Notes: generated from the letters alone by a model not told the origin. DNA of 36,899 bases from Clostridium thermobutyricum DSM 4928 (GCF_002050515.1 NZ_LTAY01000035.1:1-36899); one strand, 5' to 3'; shown: positions 15,176-24,131, numbered from the stretch's first letter. Made by a program: numbers and translations.

Positions 15176-15703
15176 TTAAAATTTTAAATTTATCCAATAT
15201 CTTTGAGTAATTTTATCTCCATTTTTAATTTCATTTTCTAAAATTCCATTATTATTTAATATAGTTTTTGCTGAAGGAATATTTTCTTTATTGCAAGTTA
15301 ATAAAACTTTTTCTATGTTTAATTCTTTACATTTTTCTAAAGACAATTTTAACATTTCAGTTGCATAACCTTTTCTTCTTTCAGTTTTTCTTACGCTGTA
15401 TCCAATATGTCCACCAAAATTTAAAAGATAATCATTTAATCTATGACGTATATCTATCATTCCAACTAATCTTTTATCATCTTCCCTAATTACTAAATAT
15501 GTTGTAGCTGGAACTAATCCTTTATCTACTGTTTCTTCTTTTAAATTACGTTTTAATTTTTCTAACCATTCATCTATATTTTCATAGCTTATTAAGTTAG
15601 AAGTTCCATCCATACTATCATTATTTAAAATAAACTCTTCTTTATAACTTATAATTTGATTTTTATATTCTTCACTTGGAAAAACTAATTTTAACTTATT
15701 CAT
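15176..15703 (-). CDS. GNAT-family N-acetyltransferase
   Basis: 175 residues from the ATG at 15703, chosen because GAGGGGAAAAG lies directly upstream; the frame's earlier ATG, five codons away, overlaps that site. The acetyl-CoA motif A is visible as HIGYSVRKTERRKGYATEML (about residues 103-122), with the pyrophosphate-binding RRKGYA. A motif B-like region follows (VLLTCNKENIPSAKTILNNNG). DEWLEKLK and RLVGMIDIRHRLN place it in the RimJ/RimL-like or YjaB-like small-molecule acetyltransferases. Target unknown. It lies 68 bp downstream of cbiP with no terminator between, so it may be read through from the cobalamin operon without being part of that pathway. Confidence 0.88.
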   Translation of the reverse strand: MNKLKLVFPSEEYKNQIISYKEEFILNNDSMDGTSNLISYENIDEWLEKLKRNLKEETVDKGLVPATTYLVIREDDKRLVGMIDIRHRLNDYLLNFGGHIGYSVRKTERRKGYATEMLKLSLEKCKELNIEKVLLTCNKENIPSAKTILNNNGILENEIKNGDKITQRYWINLKF

Positions 15704-15771
15704 TACTTTTCCCCTCATTTCTTATCTAATAGAATCTAAATATTAAATTAAATTCTCATAATTTATTTATG

Positions 15772-17205
15772 CTAATATTCCCATTCTTCTATAATTTTTT
15801 CTACATATTTCATATCTATATTTTCTTCTAAAGTTTCTTTTAATTTTTTATATTCTTTTTCCTTTAAAGATTTATAACTTTCTTTTATTTCTATATCTTT
15901 TATAAAATGTTTTATAAACTCTTCATTATCTAAAATTCCATGAAGATAAGTTCCATAAACATTACCACACTTCATGCCTACAACTCTTTCTCCATCTTTT
16001 AGCCACATTTTATCTTCATCTAAAGAAAAACTTCTACCATTATGAATTTCATACCCTTCTATTTCTATTCCTAAATTATCTTTAACTTTAGTTCTCTTAG
16101 TTATTTTTTCTTTTTCAAATATTGTTTTTATAGGAAGTAAATTTAATCCTTCTTCTTCTTTTATATTTCCTTCAATTTCATAAGGATCTTCTAAAAGTTT
16201 CCCAAGCATTTGAAATCCACCACAAATTCCCAAAATTAATTTTCCTTCATTTTGCGCTTTATATATTTCTTTAGAAAAACCGTTAGCTTTTATATAACGT
16301 AAATCTTCAATAGTATTTTTACTTCCTGGTATAACTATTATATCTATAGACTGTAATTCTTCTTTATTTTCTATATATTTTACCCCAATTTCATCAAAGG
16401 TACTTATATAATTTAAATCTGTGAAATTGGACATATGAGGAAACTTTATTACTCCTATATTTATTTTTCTTTTAGCTTTATTTTTAAAAATATCTGTTTG
16501 TCCGTCTTCTTCTTCAATATTTAACTTTTTATAAGGCATTACTCCTAAAACTTTAACTCCTGTAAGATTCTCTATAATTTCTACACCTTCTTTAAAGAAT
16601 TCAGGATTACCTCTAAATTTATTTATTATTATTCCTTTTATAAGCCTTTTTTCTTCTTTAGGTAAAATTGAAAGTGTTCCAACTACAGATGCAAAAACTC
16701 CACCTTTTTCTATATCAGCCACAAGAATAACTGGAGTATTTGTTTTAAGTGCAGTATTCATATTTGCTATATCTGTTTTTCTTAAATTTAATTCTGCACA
16801 GCCACCTGAACCTTCAAGAACTAACATTTCATGTTCTTTTTCAGCTAATAAAAATGCTTCATAAGCTTTTTCTTTTAAAATAGAATTTAATTCTTTATAT
16901 TTATAAGCATTTATTGTACAAAGAACTTTTCCTCTAGCTATAACTTGAGTTTTTCCTCCTCCAGGCTTCATAAGAATTGGATTCATATATTCTTTAGGTT
17001 CTATATTACAAGCTTCTGCTTGTACAGCCTGAGACCTTCCAATTTCATCTCCATCTTCAGTTATATAAGAATTAAGAGAAATATTTAAAGCTTTATATGG
17101 ACTTACATCTAATCCTTTATCTTTAAAATATTTACAAAAGGCAGTAGCAATAGTACTCTTACCTACTGATGAAGATGTTCCTAGAATCATTATTCTCTTT
17201 TTCAT
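15772..17205 (-). CDS. cbiP: Cobyric acid synthase
   Basis: 477 residues, the family length. The N-terminal half is a P-loop amidoligase (GTSSSVGKS at 9-17, then PYKALNISLNSY), and the C-terminal half a class I glutamine amidotransferase with nucleophile Cys328 (GICGG) and His422 (YGTYLHG). It amidates the b, d, e and g side chains of adenosylcobyrinic acid a,c-diamide, using glutamine and ATP, to give adenosylcobyric acid. Its ATG overlaps the cobD stop by 4 bp (ATGA). Last corrin gene of the operon. The order with cobD and cbiB just upstream puts the substrates for cobinamide assembly together. Confidence 0.97.
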   Translation of the reverse strand: MKKRIMILGTSSSVGKSTIATAFCKYFKDKGLDVSPYKALNISLNSYITEDGDEIGRSQAVQAEACNIEPKEYMNPILMKPGGGKTQVIARGKVLCTINAYKYKELNSILKEKAYEAFLLAEKEHEMLVLEGSGGCAELNLRKTDIANMNTALKTNTPVILVADIEKGGVFASVVGTLSILPKEEKRLIKGIIINKFRGNPEFFKEGVEIIENLTGVKVLGVMPYKKLNIEEEDGQTDIFKNKAKRKINIGVIKFPHMSNFTDLNYISTFDEIGVKYIENKEELQSIDIIVIPGSKNTIEDLRYIKANGFSKEIYKAQNEGKLILGICGGFQMLGKLLEDPYEIEGNIKEEEGLNLLPIKTIFEKEKITKRTKVKDNLGIEIEGYEIHNGRSFSLDEDKMWLKDGERVVGMKCGNVYGTYLHGILDNEEFIKHFIKDIEIKESYKSLKEKEYKKLKETLEENIDMKYVEKIIEEWEY

Positions 17206-18278
17206 TTATCTCTCCTTTTACCGAAAATTTGTTCTAAAGCCTGAATTAAAATTTTATTTTCTTCTCTTCTCCTAACTGCTATTCTATAATATCCTTTTTC
17301 AAGATTAATATAATTTTCGCAACTTCTTATTAAGATATTTTTATTTAATAAAGCAGTCTTTAAATCTATATCATTTTTCACTTTAAAAAATATGTAGTTT
17401 ACGCTTCCACTATAAATCTCTAATTCTTCAAATTCTTCTAAAGATTTTAGTAAAAAATTTTTTTCTTCTCTTAAATATTCTCTACTTGCTCTCATGTAGG
17501 CTTCTTCTTTCAATGCTTGTACTCCACCATAAAGAGCAATTGTATTTACATTCCAAGCTATAGATATTTTATTTATTTTTTCTATATAATCTTTATTTTT
17601 AGTTAACCCATAACCTAATCTTATTCCTGGAAAAGCAAAAAATTTAGTTAAAGATTTAACCACAATTAAATTATTATATTTCTCTATATCTTTAACTAAG
17701 GAATATTCATTTTTATTTTCTAAAAAATCTAAAAATGATTCATCAACAACTATAGTTACATTATTTTTAACTCCTCTTTCTAATATATCTAACAATAACC
17801 TTTTGCTAGTTAATTTTCCAGTTGGATTATTTGGATTACATATAAATGTTATATCTGTATCTTCAGTTAATTTTTCTAAAAAATCTTCTTTAATTAAAAA
17901 GTCTTTATCCATTTTATAGTATTCAATTTTACAATCAATAGATCTTAAGCTATCCTCATATTCACTAAAAGTAGGTGCCATTAAGATAGCTTTTTTAGGT
18001 TTAAGCCCTCTACTTATATTAAAGATAACTTCAGCTGCTCCATTACCTAAAATTATATTTTCATAGTCAACTTCTTCAAATATCTTTATTTCTTCTTTTA
18101 AATTGTGATAAGTAATATCAGGATAGCTTTCTATTTTATCCAAAGCTTTTATCATTTCATTTTTAACTTTTTTATTTATCCCTAAAGGATTTATATTAGC
18201 TGAAAAATCATATATTTTTTCATTAATTCCAAACTTTCTTTTTATCTCTTCAACGTTTCCCCCATGTCCTAAGCTCAT
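17202..18278 (-). CDS. cobD: L-threonine-O-3-phosphate decarboxylase
   Basis: 358 residues of a class I/II aminotransferase-fold PLP enzyme. FSANINPLG near residue 25 is typical of CobD. CNPNNPTG (147-154) and Lys212 in VVKSLTKFFAFPGIRLGYG, the Schiff-base lysine, are present, as is Arg in the late IAVRRREEN block. It makes (R)-1-aminopropan-2-ol O-phosphate, the linker that CbiB attaches to cobyric acid. Histidinol-phosphate aminotransferase is the nearest look-alike, but the setting between cbiB and cbiP decides for CobD. GAGGAG ribosome binding site; 4-bp overlaps with both neighbours. Confidence 0.94.
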   Translation of the reverse strand: MSLGHGGNVEEIKRKFGINEKIYDFSANINPLGINKKVKNEMIKALDKIESYPDITYHNLKEEIKIFEEVDYENIILGNGAAEVIFNISRGLKPKKAILMAPTFSEYEDSLRSIDCKIEYYKMDKDFLIKEDFLEKLTEDTDITFICNPNNPTGKLTSKRLLLDILERGVKNNVTIVVDESFLDFLENKNEYSLVKDIEKYNNLIVVKSLTKFFAFPGIRLGYGLTKNKDYIEKINKISIAWNVNTIALYGGVQALKEEAYMRASREYLREEKNFLLKSLEEFEELEIYSGSVNYIFFKVKNDIDLKTALLNKNILIRSCENYINLEKGYYRIAVRRREENKILIQALEQIFGKRRDK

Positions 18279-19213
18279 ATTATCACTCCTCTTATAGCTA
18301 CAGAAAGTATTAATCCTAAAATACTAACTAATAGCAAAATATTATTTGTCTTGTGTAAATCACTTATTTCTATTGTTTTTTTCTTGTCCCCTATTGTTGG
18401 TTTTTTAACTATTTTTCCAAAATAATAATTTTCACCTCCAAGTCTTATATTTAATGCACCAGCTACAGCTGCTTCAGGATGAGCACTATTAGGGCTTGTA
18501 TGATTATATTTATCTCTTTTATATATTTTAAAAGAATTTTTAAAATCTAATCTTAAAATAAATGAACTTATAATTATAAAATATCCTGTAAGTCTTGCTG
18601 GTATATAATTAAATATATCATCTAACTTAGCAGGAAAGAAACCAAAATCTTTATATTTTTCATTTTTATACCCAAACATAGAATCACAAGTATTGACTGC
18701 TTTGTAAATCATTCCAAAAGGTGCTCCTCCAATTCCTATAAAAAATAAAGGTGCTATTATTCCATCTGACATATTCTCAGCCACAGTTTCTATAACTGCT
18801 CTAACTATAGCTTCTTCATCTAAATTTTCTGTATCTCTTCCAACTATATATGAAAGTCTCTTTCTAGCTTCTATTATATCTCCACTTTTTAAGACTTTTA
18901 TTACTTTTAATCCTTCTGTTTTTAAACCTTTTGATGCTATACAAAAATAAATTATAATTCCACTAACTATTATCCCAATAATAGGATTAAGCTTATTTAA
19001 AAAATAAATTAATATAAATGGAACAAAAAAACTTATCAAAACTACAAAAATCCAAGTTAATAAACCTGCTAACCTTAAACTATTTTTAAATATCTTTCTA
19101 AAAATTTTTTCAAAACCTTGCCCAAGATTCCCTATAAATCTAACTGGATGATATGGATTTTGCGGATCTCCAATTATCCAATCTAAAATAAATCCAATGA
19201 CTATTGAAATCAT
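18275..19213 (-). CDS. cbiB: Adenosylcobinamide-phosphate synthase
   Basis: 312-residue integral membrane protein with several hydrophobic helices. Family marks: LDWIIGDPQNPYHPVR at the N-terminus, AVIETVAENMSDGIIAPLFF in the middle, NTCDSMFGYKNEKYKDFGFFPAKLDD, and the HTSPNSAHPEAAVAGALNIRLGG block. It joins aminopropanol phosphate to adenosylcobyric acid at the membrane. It overlaps cobD by 4 bp and follows cobC by 3 bp, so the genes are translated as one block. Confidence 0.96.
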   Translation of the reverse strand: MISIVIGFILDWIIGDPQNPYHPVRFIGNLGQGFEKIFRKIFKNSLRLAGLLTWIFVVLISFFVPFILIYFLNKLNPIIGIIVSGIIIYFCIASKGLKTEGLKVIKVLKSGDIIEARKRLSYIVGRDTENLDEEAIVRAVIETVAENMSDGIIAPLFFIGIGGAPFGMIYKAVNTCDSMFGYKNEKYKDFGFFPAKLDDIFNYIPARLTGYFIIISSFILRLDFKNSFKIYKRDKYNHTSPNSAHPEAAVAGALNIRLGGENYYFGKIVKKPTIGDKKKTIEISDLHKTNNILLLVSILGLILSVAIRGVII

Positions 19214-19216
19214 TCT

Positions 19217-19816
19217 TTAAAACTCCTCTAATATTTCTATATATATTTTTTTATCTATTACTACTTCTACTTTATATCCTCCACCGCACTCTGGTTGAAG
19301 GTTATAAAAATAATCATCTCTATCTGAAAAAAGTTCTAAAAGAGTTCCTATTGTTCCTCCATGACATACTATAACTCCCTCTTTTTCTCCTTTTTTATTT
19401 ATCTCAATAATTAAATCATTTAACTGCCTTTCTATTCTCTTATAAAAAATCTCTTTACTTTCTCCATTAGGACATTTTATTTTCCCAGTTTTATCTTCAA
19501 TCCAAGCTATATAATCTTTGTTCTCTTTTAAATCATAATAGCTTTTACCTTCAAAATCTCCAAAATCAAATTCTTTAAATCCTTCTAAAATAGAAAATTT
19601 ATCTTGTCCATAAATAAGCTCAAATGTCTCATTAGCTCTTTTCATTCCTGAAGTAAAATTTAATTTTGCTTTTTTATATCTTATGTTTTTTATTTTTTCT
19701 TTTAGCTCTTCTATTCCTAAAGAACTTAAACTAATATCACTGCTTCCACAGTAAAGTCTTTTTTCATTAAACTCTGTTTTCCCATGTCTTATAAAATATA
19801 AAATTGCTCTATTCAT
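19217..19816 (-). CDS. cobC: Alpha-ribazole phosphatase (histidine phosphatase family)
   Basis: 199 residues. The phosphohistidine motif FIRHGKTEFN (His11) opens the protein; the second histidine lies in VIVCHGGTIG, with the acid residue in FKEFDFGDFEGKSY. This is the phosphoglycerate mutase fold as in CobC, which removes the 5'-phosphate of alpha-ribazole phosphate or of adenosylcobalamin 5'-phosphate. Location in the cobalamin operon supports that role over a general phosphatase. The ATG overlaps the end of the short CobU-like gene by 8 bp. Confidence 0.9.
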   Translation of the reverse strand: MNRAILYFIRHGKTEFNEKRLYCGSSDISLSSLGIEELKEKIKNIRYKKAKLNFTSGMKRANETFELIYGQDKFSILEGFKEFDFGDFEGKSYYDLKENKDYIAWIEDKTGKIKCPNGESKEIFYKRIERQLNDLIIEINKKGEKEGVIVCHGGTIGTLLELFSDRDDYFYNLQPECGGGYKVEVVIDKKIYIEILEEF

Positions 19817-20189
19817 GTTTTAACCTTTTTGGAATTCCAAAAAATATTTTATAAACTTCGTCACTGTTTGAAACTAAATATCTTAATACTTTTCCAACTT
19901 CCTCTCTCCAAAATCTCTCTTCTTTTTTTATAGGAACTATTCCATTTGATATTTCATCACAGATTATTATTTTATCTCTTAAATTTTCTATATTATTTTT
20001 TATATATTCTAAAGATTCATTACCATTTAAAACATTAAACAAAATAAATTTATCTAATCCGCTTATAACTTTTTTATTAAAATCTATATTATCTTTGTTG
20101 CAATAAAATATATCTTTATCTGTTAAGTTATATTTTTCTTTTACATATTCAAGCTTACCATTATAAGCTCCACCAAAGTAAAGTATCAA
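19809..20189 (-). CDS. Short CobU-like protein with degenerate P-loop
   Basis: 126 residues from a TTG at 20189. AAAGGGTGA just past the cobS stop is the fitting ribosome binding site; a TTG 24 bases further upstream has no site. The N-terminus aligns with the CobU P-loop but reads GGAYNGKL (6-13), losing the Ser/Thr of GxxGxGK(S/T). The whole IAT...RI..H...R guanylylation segment is absent. In contrast the C-terminal half keeps the CobU signature: CDEISNGIVP (77-86, normally NEVGxGIVP), ERFWREEVGK (normally RxFRDxxGR), SDEVYKIFFGIPKRLK. It is a relative of adenosylcobinamide kinase/guanylyltransferase that cannot be a full enzyme alone. A normal-length CobU with the opposite losses is encoded two genes upstream. 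Confidence 0.8.
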   Translation of the reverse strand: MILYFGGAYNGKLEYVKEKYNLTDKDIFYCNKDNIDFNKKVISGLDKFILFNVLNGNESLEYIKNNIENLRDKIIICDEISNGIVPIKKEERFWREEVGKVLRYLVSNSDEVYKIFFGIPKRLKHE

Positions 20190-20205
20190 AGAATCACCCT
20201 TTCTT

Positions 20206-20958
20206 TTATGCAATTGCTAAAACTACAAGTCCTATAAATTCGGATAAAACTATGATATATCCAGCTACATCTCCATTTATTCCCCCAAGTTCTTTTTTAG
20301 ATTTATAAAGAAGATATTTTGCACATAATCCCATAATTAAAGGAACAAAAACAAATTTTATATTTATAAAAAAACTTATAATAATTAAAACTAAAAAAAT
20401 AAAAATTAAGAAATATTCAAAACCTTTAGAAGCTCCTTTTTTATAAAGCCTTGCAAAATAACTATCTTTTATTGGCTCTTCTGAAAGAAGAAAATATCCT
20501 ACTAAAGCTCTTGATATAATTGGAACTAATATAAAAAATAGAATTTTTTTGCTACTATCTAAGCTTTCATTTATAGCTCCTAATTGAATTATCAATAATA
20601 ATACTAATGATATTACAGAAAATGCTCCAATTGTAGAATCTTTAAGTATTCTAAGCTTTTCTTCTCTTTCTCTTCTTGATAAAAGAGCATCACATACATC
20701 CATAAATCCATCTAAATGCAGAAATCCTGTTAATAAAAATGGAATTGCAAGTACTATACCAGTTAATAATAATCCCTTAAAATGAAATCTTATAAGTAAA
20801 ATCGTAATAGCATACCATAAAACTCCTATTAAAAGTCCTATAAAAGGAAAAACTGGCATCATAAATTTTCCTGAATCCTCATCCCAAACTTTTTTAAATG
20901 GAGGTATCACTGTAAACATACTTATTCCCATATTAAATCCATTAAATAAGCCTTTCAT
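20206..20958 (-). CDS. cobS: Adenosylcobinamide-GDP ribazoletransferase (cobalamin synthase)
   Basis: 250-residue polytopic membrane protein. The conserved start (NGFNMGISMFTVIP), HLDGFMDVCDALLS (residues about 81-94, acidic Mg2+-binding motif), KDSTIGAFSVISL and the late GGINGDVAGYIIVLSE block are all present. It joins GDP-activated adenosylcobinamide to alpha-ribazole (5'-phosphate) in the membrane, the last major step. It overlaps the cobU stop by 17 bp. The TAA is followed at once by the ribosome binding site for the short CobU-like gene. Confidence 0.96.
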   Translation of the reverse strand: MKGLFNGFNMGISMFTVIPPFKKVWDEDSGKFMMPVFPFIGLLIGVLWYAITILLIRFHFKGLLLTGIVLAIPFLLTGFLHLDGFMDVCDALLSRREREEKLRILKDSTIGAFSVISLVLLLIIQLGAINESLDSSKKILFFILVPIISRALVGYFLLSEEPIKDSYFARLYKKGASKGFEYFLIFIFLVLIIISFFINIKFVFVPLIMGLCAKYLLYKSKKELGGINGDVAGYIIVLSEFIGLVVLAIA

Positions 20959-21493
20959 TTTTTAATATCTCCTCTCCTTTATATATGGACATTAAACTAT
21001 AAGAAGCTTCTATTGCCACATCTGATAATTTAGCTATATTACAATTTATAATTCCTAAGCTTTTTCTATAACTCTCTGTTATACTGTCATATACTATAGA
21101 ATCATTAAAAATATAGTCTGAAACAATTACTAGATTTTTAGCTTTTTCACTTAAAATTTCAATTCCTTTAATTATTTTTTCTTCAATATTAAAAATAATT
21201 TTTTCTTTAAACATTTCATTTGCAAGAAGAGATGTTATAGAATCTAACAACACTGTATCTTTTTCCTTTATAATTTCTTCTGCTTTTTCTATATTTTCTA
21301 AAATTTCATAAGTTAAAAAATTTGTTCCTTCTCTATCTTTTTTATGATTTTCTATTCTTTTTAAATCTTCTTCTCCTGTAGGTTTCATTGTTGCTAGATA
21401 AATCAACTCTCCTTCTTTATGAAGATTTTTACTAAAACTTTCTCCTAAAGCAGATTTTCCACTTTTGGAACCACCACATATAAAAATAATCAT
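20942..21493 (-). CDS. cobU: Adenosylcobinamide kinase / guanylyltransferase, divergent C-terminus
   Basis: 183 residues, normal CobU length. The N-terminal half is canonical: P-loop GGSKSGKS (7-14), IYLATMKPTGEEDLKRIENHKKDR with His50 at the position of the guanylylated histidine, and LLDSITSLLANEMF. The C-terminal half is not: where CobU has (S/T)NEVGxGIVP this reads SDYIFNDSIVY (125-135), and the following FRDxxGRxNQ helix is YRKSLGIINC. The final valine/glycine strand is replaced too. It should phosphorylate adenosylcobinamide and activate it with GTP, possibly together with the short CobU-like protein that keeps those parts. The ATG directly follows the cobT stop codon. Confidence 0.85.
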   Translation of the reverse strand: MIIFICGGSKSGKSALGESFSKNLHKEGELIYLATMKPTGEEDLKRIENHKKDREGTNFLTYEILENIEKAEEIIKEKDTVLLDSITSLLANEMFKEKIIFNIEEKIIKGIEILSEKAKNLVIVSDYIFNDSIVYDSITESYRKSLGIINCNIAKLSDVAIEASYSLMSIYKGEEILKNERLI

Positions 21494-22576
21494 TTATACT
21501 TCTACCTTATAATTTTTTTCTAATCTTACTTCATCTAAATAACTATTATCTATTTCTGCATCCTCAAAAGTTCCCATATTATTAATCATTGCCATTGAAA
21601 AATCTATTATTGAAAATGCAATAGGACATCCACTACCTTCTCCAAGTCTCATATTTAAATTTAATATAGGTTCTAATCCTAAACTTTCCATAGCCAAATT
21701 ATATCCAATTTCATAGGATTTATGAGATGGGATAAGATACTCTTTAACAAGAGGATTAATTTTGCAAGCTAATAATGCACTTACTACTGATATAAATCCA
21801 TCTACAACAACTGGAATTTTATAATATGCACATCCTAAGAAAACTCCTACCATTCCTCCTATATCAAAACCTCCAACTGATTTTAATATTTCTATTGGAT
21901 TATTTGAATTAACTCTTTCTACAGCTTTTTTTATTACTTGTTTTTTCTTTATAAAAGCTTTATCAGTAAGTCCAGCCCCTTTTCCAACAACTAAATCTAT
22001 GTCTTTATCTATTAAAAGAGATAAAACTGCTGATGAAGTAGTAGTATTTCCTATTCCCATTTCTCCTACTCCAACTATTTCAAATCCATCTTCTTTTACT
22101 TTTTTAGCCATTTCTATTCCAATTTCTATAGATTTAATAGCTTCTTCATAAGTCATAGAATCCTCTTTATAAAGATTATTTGTTCCTTTTCTTATTTTTT
22201 TATCTATTACACCTTCTATTTTTTCATCACTATTAATCCCTATATCAACTACTATAAGCTCTGTATTATTTTCTTTTGCTAAAGCAGCAACTCCTGTTCC
22301 ACCTTTTATAAAATGTTTTGTTTGTGCTAATGTTACATATTGTGGTGCTGAAGCTATCCCTTCTTCAACTACTCCATTATCAGAGCACATAATTATTACA
22401 CATCTTTTTTTAAAAGAATTTTTTATTTTTTTTGTTATACCTGAAAGTTGTATTCCTAAAGTTTCTAAAGTTCCTAAACTTCCAAGTGGCTTTGCAAGAG
22501 AATCTATATATTCTTTAGCTTTTTTCATAGAATAATCATCTAAAGGCTCTATACCTTGTACAATTTTTTCTAACAT
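21494..22576 (-). CDS. cobT: Nicotinate-nucleotide:base phosphoribosyltransferase
   Basis: 360 residues, family length. Conserved blocks: LAKPLGSLGTLE near residue 28, SDNGVVEEGIASAPQYVT, GTGVAALAKEN, GEMGIGNTTTSSAV (171-184), GGFDIGGMVG and the catalytic-base Glu313 in LGEGSGCP. It transfers ribose phosphate from nicotinate mononucleotide to the lower-ligand base, giving alpha-ribazole phosphate. No base-synthesis genes (bluB, bza) are in the window, so the base is made elsewhere or scavenged. It lies behind a 71-bp gap containing a perfect hairpin, the largest break within the operon. Confidence 0.97.
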   Translation of the reverse strand: MLEKIVQGIEPLDDYSMKKAKEYIDSLAKPLGSLGTLETLGIQLSGITKKIKNSFKKRCVIIMCSDNGVVEEGIASAPQYVTLAQTKHFIKGGTGVAALAKENNTELIVVDIGINSDEKIEGVIDKKIRKGTNNLYKEDSMTYEEAIKSIEIGIEMAKKVKEDGFEIVGVGEMGIGNTTTSSAVLSLLIDKDIDLVVGKGAGLTDKAFIKKKQVIKKAVERVNSNNPIEILKSVGGFDIGGMVGVFLGCAYYKIPVVVDGFISVVSALLACKINPLVKEYLIPSHKSYEIGYNLAMESLGLEPILNLNMRLGEGSGCPIAFSIIDFSMAMINNMGTFEDAEIDNSYLDEVRLEKNYKVEV

Positions 22577-22600
22577 CTTTTCTCCCCTTTAAAATTAAAG

Positions 22601-22633
22601 AATTAATAGTAGACTTTCTATCTACTATTAATT
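22601..22633 (-). other. Perfect 13-bp hairpin between cbiJ and cobT
   Basis: AATTAATAGTAGA at 22601-22613 pairs exactly with TCTACTATTAATT at 22621-22633; 7-nt loop. On the minus strand it is followed by CTTTAATTTT, a mixed T-rich tract, then the cobT ribosome binding site. It may be a leaky terminator or a processing/stability element dividing ring-synthesis genes from nucleotide-loop genes. Confidence 0.65.
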
Positions 22634-22647
22634 CCAAATTATAAATA

Positions 22648-23406
22648 TTAAACTTCTTTTAAATATAAAATTAAATCTTTTAAATTATTAAATACAGTTC
22701 CATAATCTACTTTAGGCTTATTTATAAGAATAATCTTCGCATTATTTTCTATAGCAGAATTTACTTTTTCTTCTACTCCACCTTCTTTTCCGCTATCTTT
22801 TGTTATTATTGCTTTTATATTATATTCTTTTATAATTCCATCATTTATAGCTTTTCCAAAAGGCCCCTTAATTGCAATTATATTATCTAAAGTAATTCCA
22901 CCTTCAGTTAATTTTTTTATTACTGTATAACTTGGAAGTACTCTATGTATAACTCTATTTTCTAAACCTAAACTATTTATTAATAAAGCATTATTACTTC
23001 CTGTTGTATTTAAAATATTCCCTTTTATATCTTTTAAAGCTTCTTTTAATTCTTCATAAGAATCTAATCTTATAATTTGCTTATAATCTACCTTATCAAA
23101 ATAACTTTCTCTTTCGTATCTTATATACTTTATATTTTCTTCTTTACAAGCTTTAATAACTGTTTTAGAAGCTTCACCAGCATAAGGATGAGATGCATCT
23201 ACAAATACTTTTATATTCCATTCTTTTATGAAATTTTTAAATCCTTCTAAATCTAATGGCTTTGTATTCATATGCTTTACTTTATATTCTTTTAAAAGCT
23301 CTCCTCCATAAGTTGTAGCTGTAGACACAACTATATCTTCAGTAAACTTATTCACTTCTCTTAAAATTTCTCTTCCCTCGCCAGTTCCTAAAACAAATCC
23401 TAGCAT
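22648..23406 (-). CDS. cbiJ: Cobalt-precorrin-6A reductase
   Basis: 252 residues. Recognisable CbiJ/CobK features: GTGEGREILRE at the start (nucleotide binding), DASHPYAGEASK near residue 73, YIRYERES, a GNILNTTGSNNA motif and IAIKGPFGKAIN followed by ITKDSGKEGGVEEKV. It reduces the macrocycle of cobalt-precorrin-6A with NAD(P)H. The ATG overlaps the cbiH stop by 7 bp. Confidence 0.95.
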   Translation of the reverse strand: MLGFVLGTGEGREILREVNKFTEDIVVSTATTYGGELLKEYKVKHMNTKPLDLEGFKNFIKEWNIKVFVDASHPYAGEASKTVIKACKEENIKYIRYERESYFDKVDYKQIIRLDSYEELKEALKDIKGNILNTTGSNNALLINSLGLENRVIHRVLPSYTVIKKLTEGGITLDNIIAIKGPFGKAINDGIIKEYNIKAIITKDSGKEGGVEEKVNSAIENNAKIILINKPKVDYGTVFNNLKDLILYLKEV

Positions 23407-24119
23407 AATTTATATCCTCTTGGTGTTATAAATTTTCCGTCTTTTACATAACTTTGAGAATTTCCTACTATAACTATTGAAAACATATCAACTATTTCTT
23501 CATTAAAATTTCCTAAATTAAATATTGTAGTTTCTTGTCCATCTCTAAGTGCATGTCTAACTACTGCAACTGGAGTATTGTCATCTCTAAATTCTCTTAT
23601 AATTTCAATACATTCTCTTAAATAATGTGGTCTACCTTTACTTCTTGGATTATAAAGAGAAATTATAAAATCTCCGTCAGCTGCATTTCTTACTCTCTTC
23701 TTTATTTTTTCATAAGGTGTCATTAAATCACTTAAGCTTATATTACAATTATCATGCATAAGTGGTGCTCCTAGTACTGCTCCTGCTGCACTTGAAGCTG
23801 TAAGTCCTGGAATTATTTCTACATCTTCATCTTTTCTTAATTCTAAAATAAGTCCTGCCATTCCATAAATTCCTGAATCACCTGTACTTACTAAAGCTAC
23901 AATTTTATCTTTTGAAAGTTTTAATGCTTCCTTACATCTTTCTTCTTCACCTCTCATTCCAGTCATAAAAATTTCTTTTCCTTCTGTAAGAGGTTTTATC
24001 ATATCTATGTACTTTGTATATCCTACTATTATTTCACTTTCATTTATAGCTTCTTGTGCTTTTATTGTCATATGCTCAAGTCCACCTGGACCAATTCCTA
24101 TTACATATAATTTTCCCAT
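23400..24119 (-). CDS. cbiH: Cobalt-precorrin-3B C17-methyltransferase
   Basis: 239 residues of the tetrapyrrole SAM-methyltransferase fold. SAM-binding loops: VIGIGPGGLEHMT at the N-terminus, STGDSGIYGMAGL near residue 79, and the ISLYNPRSKGRPHYL block characteristic of CbiH/CobJ. It methylates C17 and drives ring contraction to a corrin skeleton (cobalt-precorrin-4). Good AAGGAG ribosome binding site. It follows cbiG by 12 bp. Confidence 0.96.
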   Translation of the reverse strand: MGKLYVIGIGPGGLEHMTIKAQEAINESEIIVGYTKYIDMIKPLTEGKEIFMTGMRGEEERCKEALKLSKDKIVALVSTGDSGIYGMAGLILELRKDEDVEIIPGLTASSAAGAVLGAPLMHDNCNISLSDLMTPYEKIKKRVRNAADGDFIISLYNPRSKGRPHYLRECIEIIREFRDDNTPVAVVRHALRDGQETTIFNLGNFNEEIVDMFSIVIVGNSQSYVKDGKFITPRGYKLC

Positions 24120-24131
24120 TTTCTTTTCTCC

